A DNA stretch of 6,779 nucleotides from contig CALBGK010000007.1 of assembly GCA_937893115.1 (NCBI GenBank), positions 1 through 6,779 on the forward strand, read 5' to 3'. Below, in pieces: positions 5,871 through 6,779 of the stretch. The notes beneath the pieces are model-generated. The model saw only the letters and a program-made list of their open reading frames with translations, had not been told where the DNA came from and ran no database searches. Positions within the stretch are counted from its first letter, which is position 1. Every line of letters starts with the position of its first letter. The stretch is from an uncultured Erysipelotrichaceae bacterium. GTDB taxonomy: Bacteria; Bacillota_I; Bacilli_A; Erysipelotrichales; Erysipelotrichaceae. A program made the position numbers and the translations under genes.

Positions 5871-6779
5871 TCATCTATTAAAAATAACTCCGTCAGCTGG
5901 ATTTTTATCAATAGCTCCTGCTATCTTATGCGGAAGATACAATTCTTCAAGATAAGCGATGTCCTCCTGATTTAGATGGACATCTAAACAAGCGACTGCT
6001 TCATCAATATAGTTTGGTTTAGTGGCACCGATTATCGGGGATGCAACTCCTTTAGCAAATTGCCAAGCTAGAGCGATCTAAGACATCTAAACACCATACT
6101 TATTCGCTAATCCAAAAAATCTTTGAACTATTATTTCATCTTGGTCTTGCGTCTTATCGTATTTACCCATAGCTGCCTTATCCGTCTTACTTTTAATCTA
6201 ATCAGACTTCCACATCGCTCTTGCCAAATGGCCAACAGTTAAAGGACTATAAGGGATTAGTAATACATTCATCTGTTTACAGATAGAAATTAATTCTCTT
6301 TCATCTTCACGATATAAAAGATTATAATGATTCTCCACCGCTGAAAAGGTTTCAAAGTCATGTTCATTAGCCGCTAATTGTGTATTATGAAATTGATATC
6401 CATACATAGCTGACGCACTTAAGGCTCTAACCTTGCCTGACTTAACTAAATCATTTAAGGCTTTCATCGTCTCATAGATGTCTGTGTCGTAGTTAAAACG
6501 ATGAATGATATATAAATCAAGATAATCAGTTCCTAGTCGTTTTAAGGTCTCTTCTATCTCGCGAAAAATAGCCTTACGGCTTAAGCAACCCTTATTAAAC
6601 TATATCTTAGAAGCGATAATCACCTTATCTCTAGCGACATTTTTTCTTAAGGACTTGCCTAAATATTCTTCACTAGTTCCATAAGAATAACAATTAGCTG
6701 TATCAAAGAAATTGATATCTAAGTCTAGGGCATGCTTAATTATTTCTTCACTTTTCTTTTCGTCTAAAGTCCAATTGTG
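5871..6779 (-). pseudogene. aldo/keto reductase with four in-frame TAG codons; N-terminus beyond the window
   Basis: One frame runs from the window edge to a TGA (5873-5871), 302 codons with no frameshift, covering all but about the first 25-30 residues of a COG0667-type aldo/keto reductase (NADPH-dependent carbonyl reduction, cytosolic). Seen in order: INFFDTANCYSYGTSEEYLG, VIIASK, LGTDYLDLYIIHRF, ENHYNLLYREDEREL, LIPYSPL, IALAWQFAKG, PIIGATKPNYIDEAV, and LYLPHKIAGA. The catalytic tetrad is present: D26, Y31, K58 and H93, counting from the window edge. TAG interrupts at 6602-6600 (two codons after K58), 6200-6198, 6089-6087 and 6080-6078. The last stands where MSQIALAW normally has Gln. Some usually conserved glycines are changed (ALDLDINFF for ALELGINFF, LSAS for IGAS), which favours decay. 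Against plain decay, all four stops are TAG and the frame is intact. I annotate a pseudogene, with TAG readthrough as the main alternative. Confidence 0.8.

Noticed and set aside
5614..5874. Minus-strand ORF of 86 codons starting at ATG 5874
   Set aside because: Its C-terminal part is the antisense of tRNA-His (the typical ETRTRE-like artefact) and it runs through the tRNA terminator. The N-terminal half has a possible GGAG site and an internal ATG, but no family I recognise. I see no supportable gene between 5672 and 5870, only the two hairpins.
6198..6467. Separate 89-residue gene starting at ATG 6467
   Set aside because: It is the middle part of the aldo/keto reductase; the same frame continues on both sides across TAG codons, and the Met is internal to the motif ETMKALNDLVKSG.
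1..6779. CRISPR array, insertion sequence, phage or integration site
   Set aside because: No direct-repeat array, transposase, integrase or flanking repeats are visible; the tRNA-His shows no duplicated 3' end within the window.
1..6779. TGA read as tryptophan
   Set aside because: Trp is encoded by TGG in the EF-G-like gene, and TGA ends DegV and the reductase at the expected family lengths.

Overview
The window looks like chromosomal DNA from an uncultured low-GC Gram-positive bacterium (Bacillota, in the broad Bacilli/Erysipelotrichia or RF39-like range). The basis is AT-rich codon use, AAGGAGG-type Shine-Dalgarno sites, sigma-A-like promoters, and the family types present. This placement is inference; no taxonomic marker is present. 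TGG is used for Trp and TGA ends genes, so this is not the Mycoplasma code.

Layout. (1) 2-466, plus strand: the 3' half of an HtrA/DegP-type serine protease, cut by the window edge. It converges on the minus-strand block through a shared bidirectional terminator (498-535). (2) 556-3482, minus strand: a two-gene unit made of an ankyrin-repeat protein followed by an EF-G-like translational GTPase. The two are separated by one TAG codon and lie in the same frame. A sigma-A-like promoter, a 22-codon putative leader peptide and a terminator-like hairpin precede them, which looks like transcription attenuation. (3) 3519-5546, minus strand: a dCMP deaminase, a DegV/FakB fatty-acid-binding protein and a YgjP-like zinc metallopeptidase, closely packed. 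DegV has its own extended -10 placed so that the mRNA could be leaderless. (4) 5554-5728, plus strand: tRNA-His(GTG) with its own promoter, encoded CCA and terminator, divergent from the deaminase gene. (5) 5871-6779, minus strand: an aldo/keto reductase whose frame is unbroken apart from four in-frame TAG codons; its N-terminus lies beyond the window.

The genes do not form one obvious pathway. Three things deserve most attention: the leader/attenuator ahead of ankyrin-EF-G, which resembles the control of ribosome-protection genes; the ankyrin/EF-G junction; and the pattern of TAG codons. The reductase has four internal TAGs and no TAA or TGA. Every gene that ends in TAG is either followed by a second in-frame stop two codons later or runs in frame into the next gene. 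That could mean TAG readthrough or recoding, or a decaying reductase plus coincidence; the window alone cannot decide.
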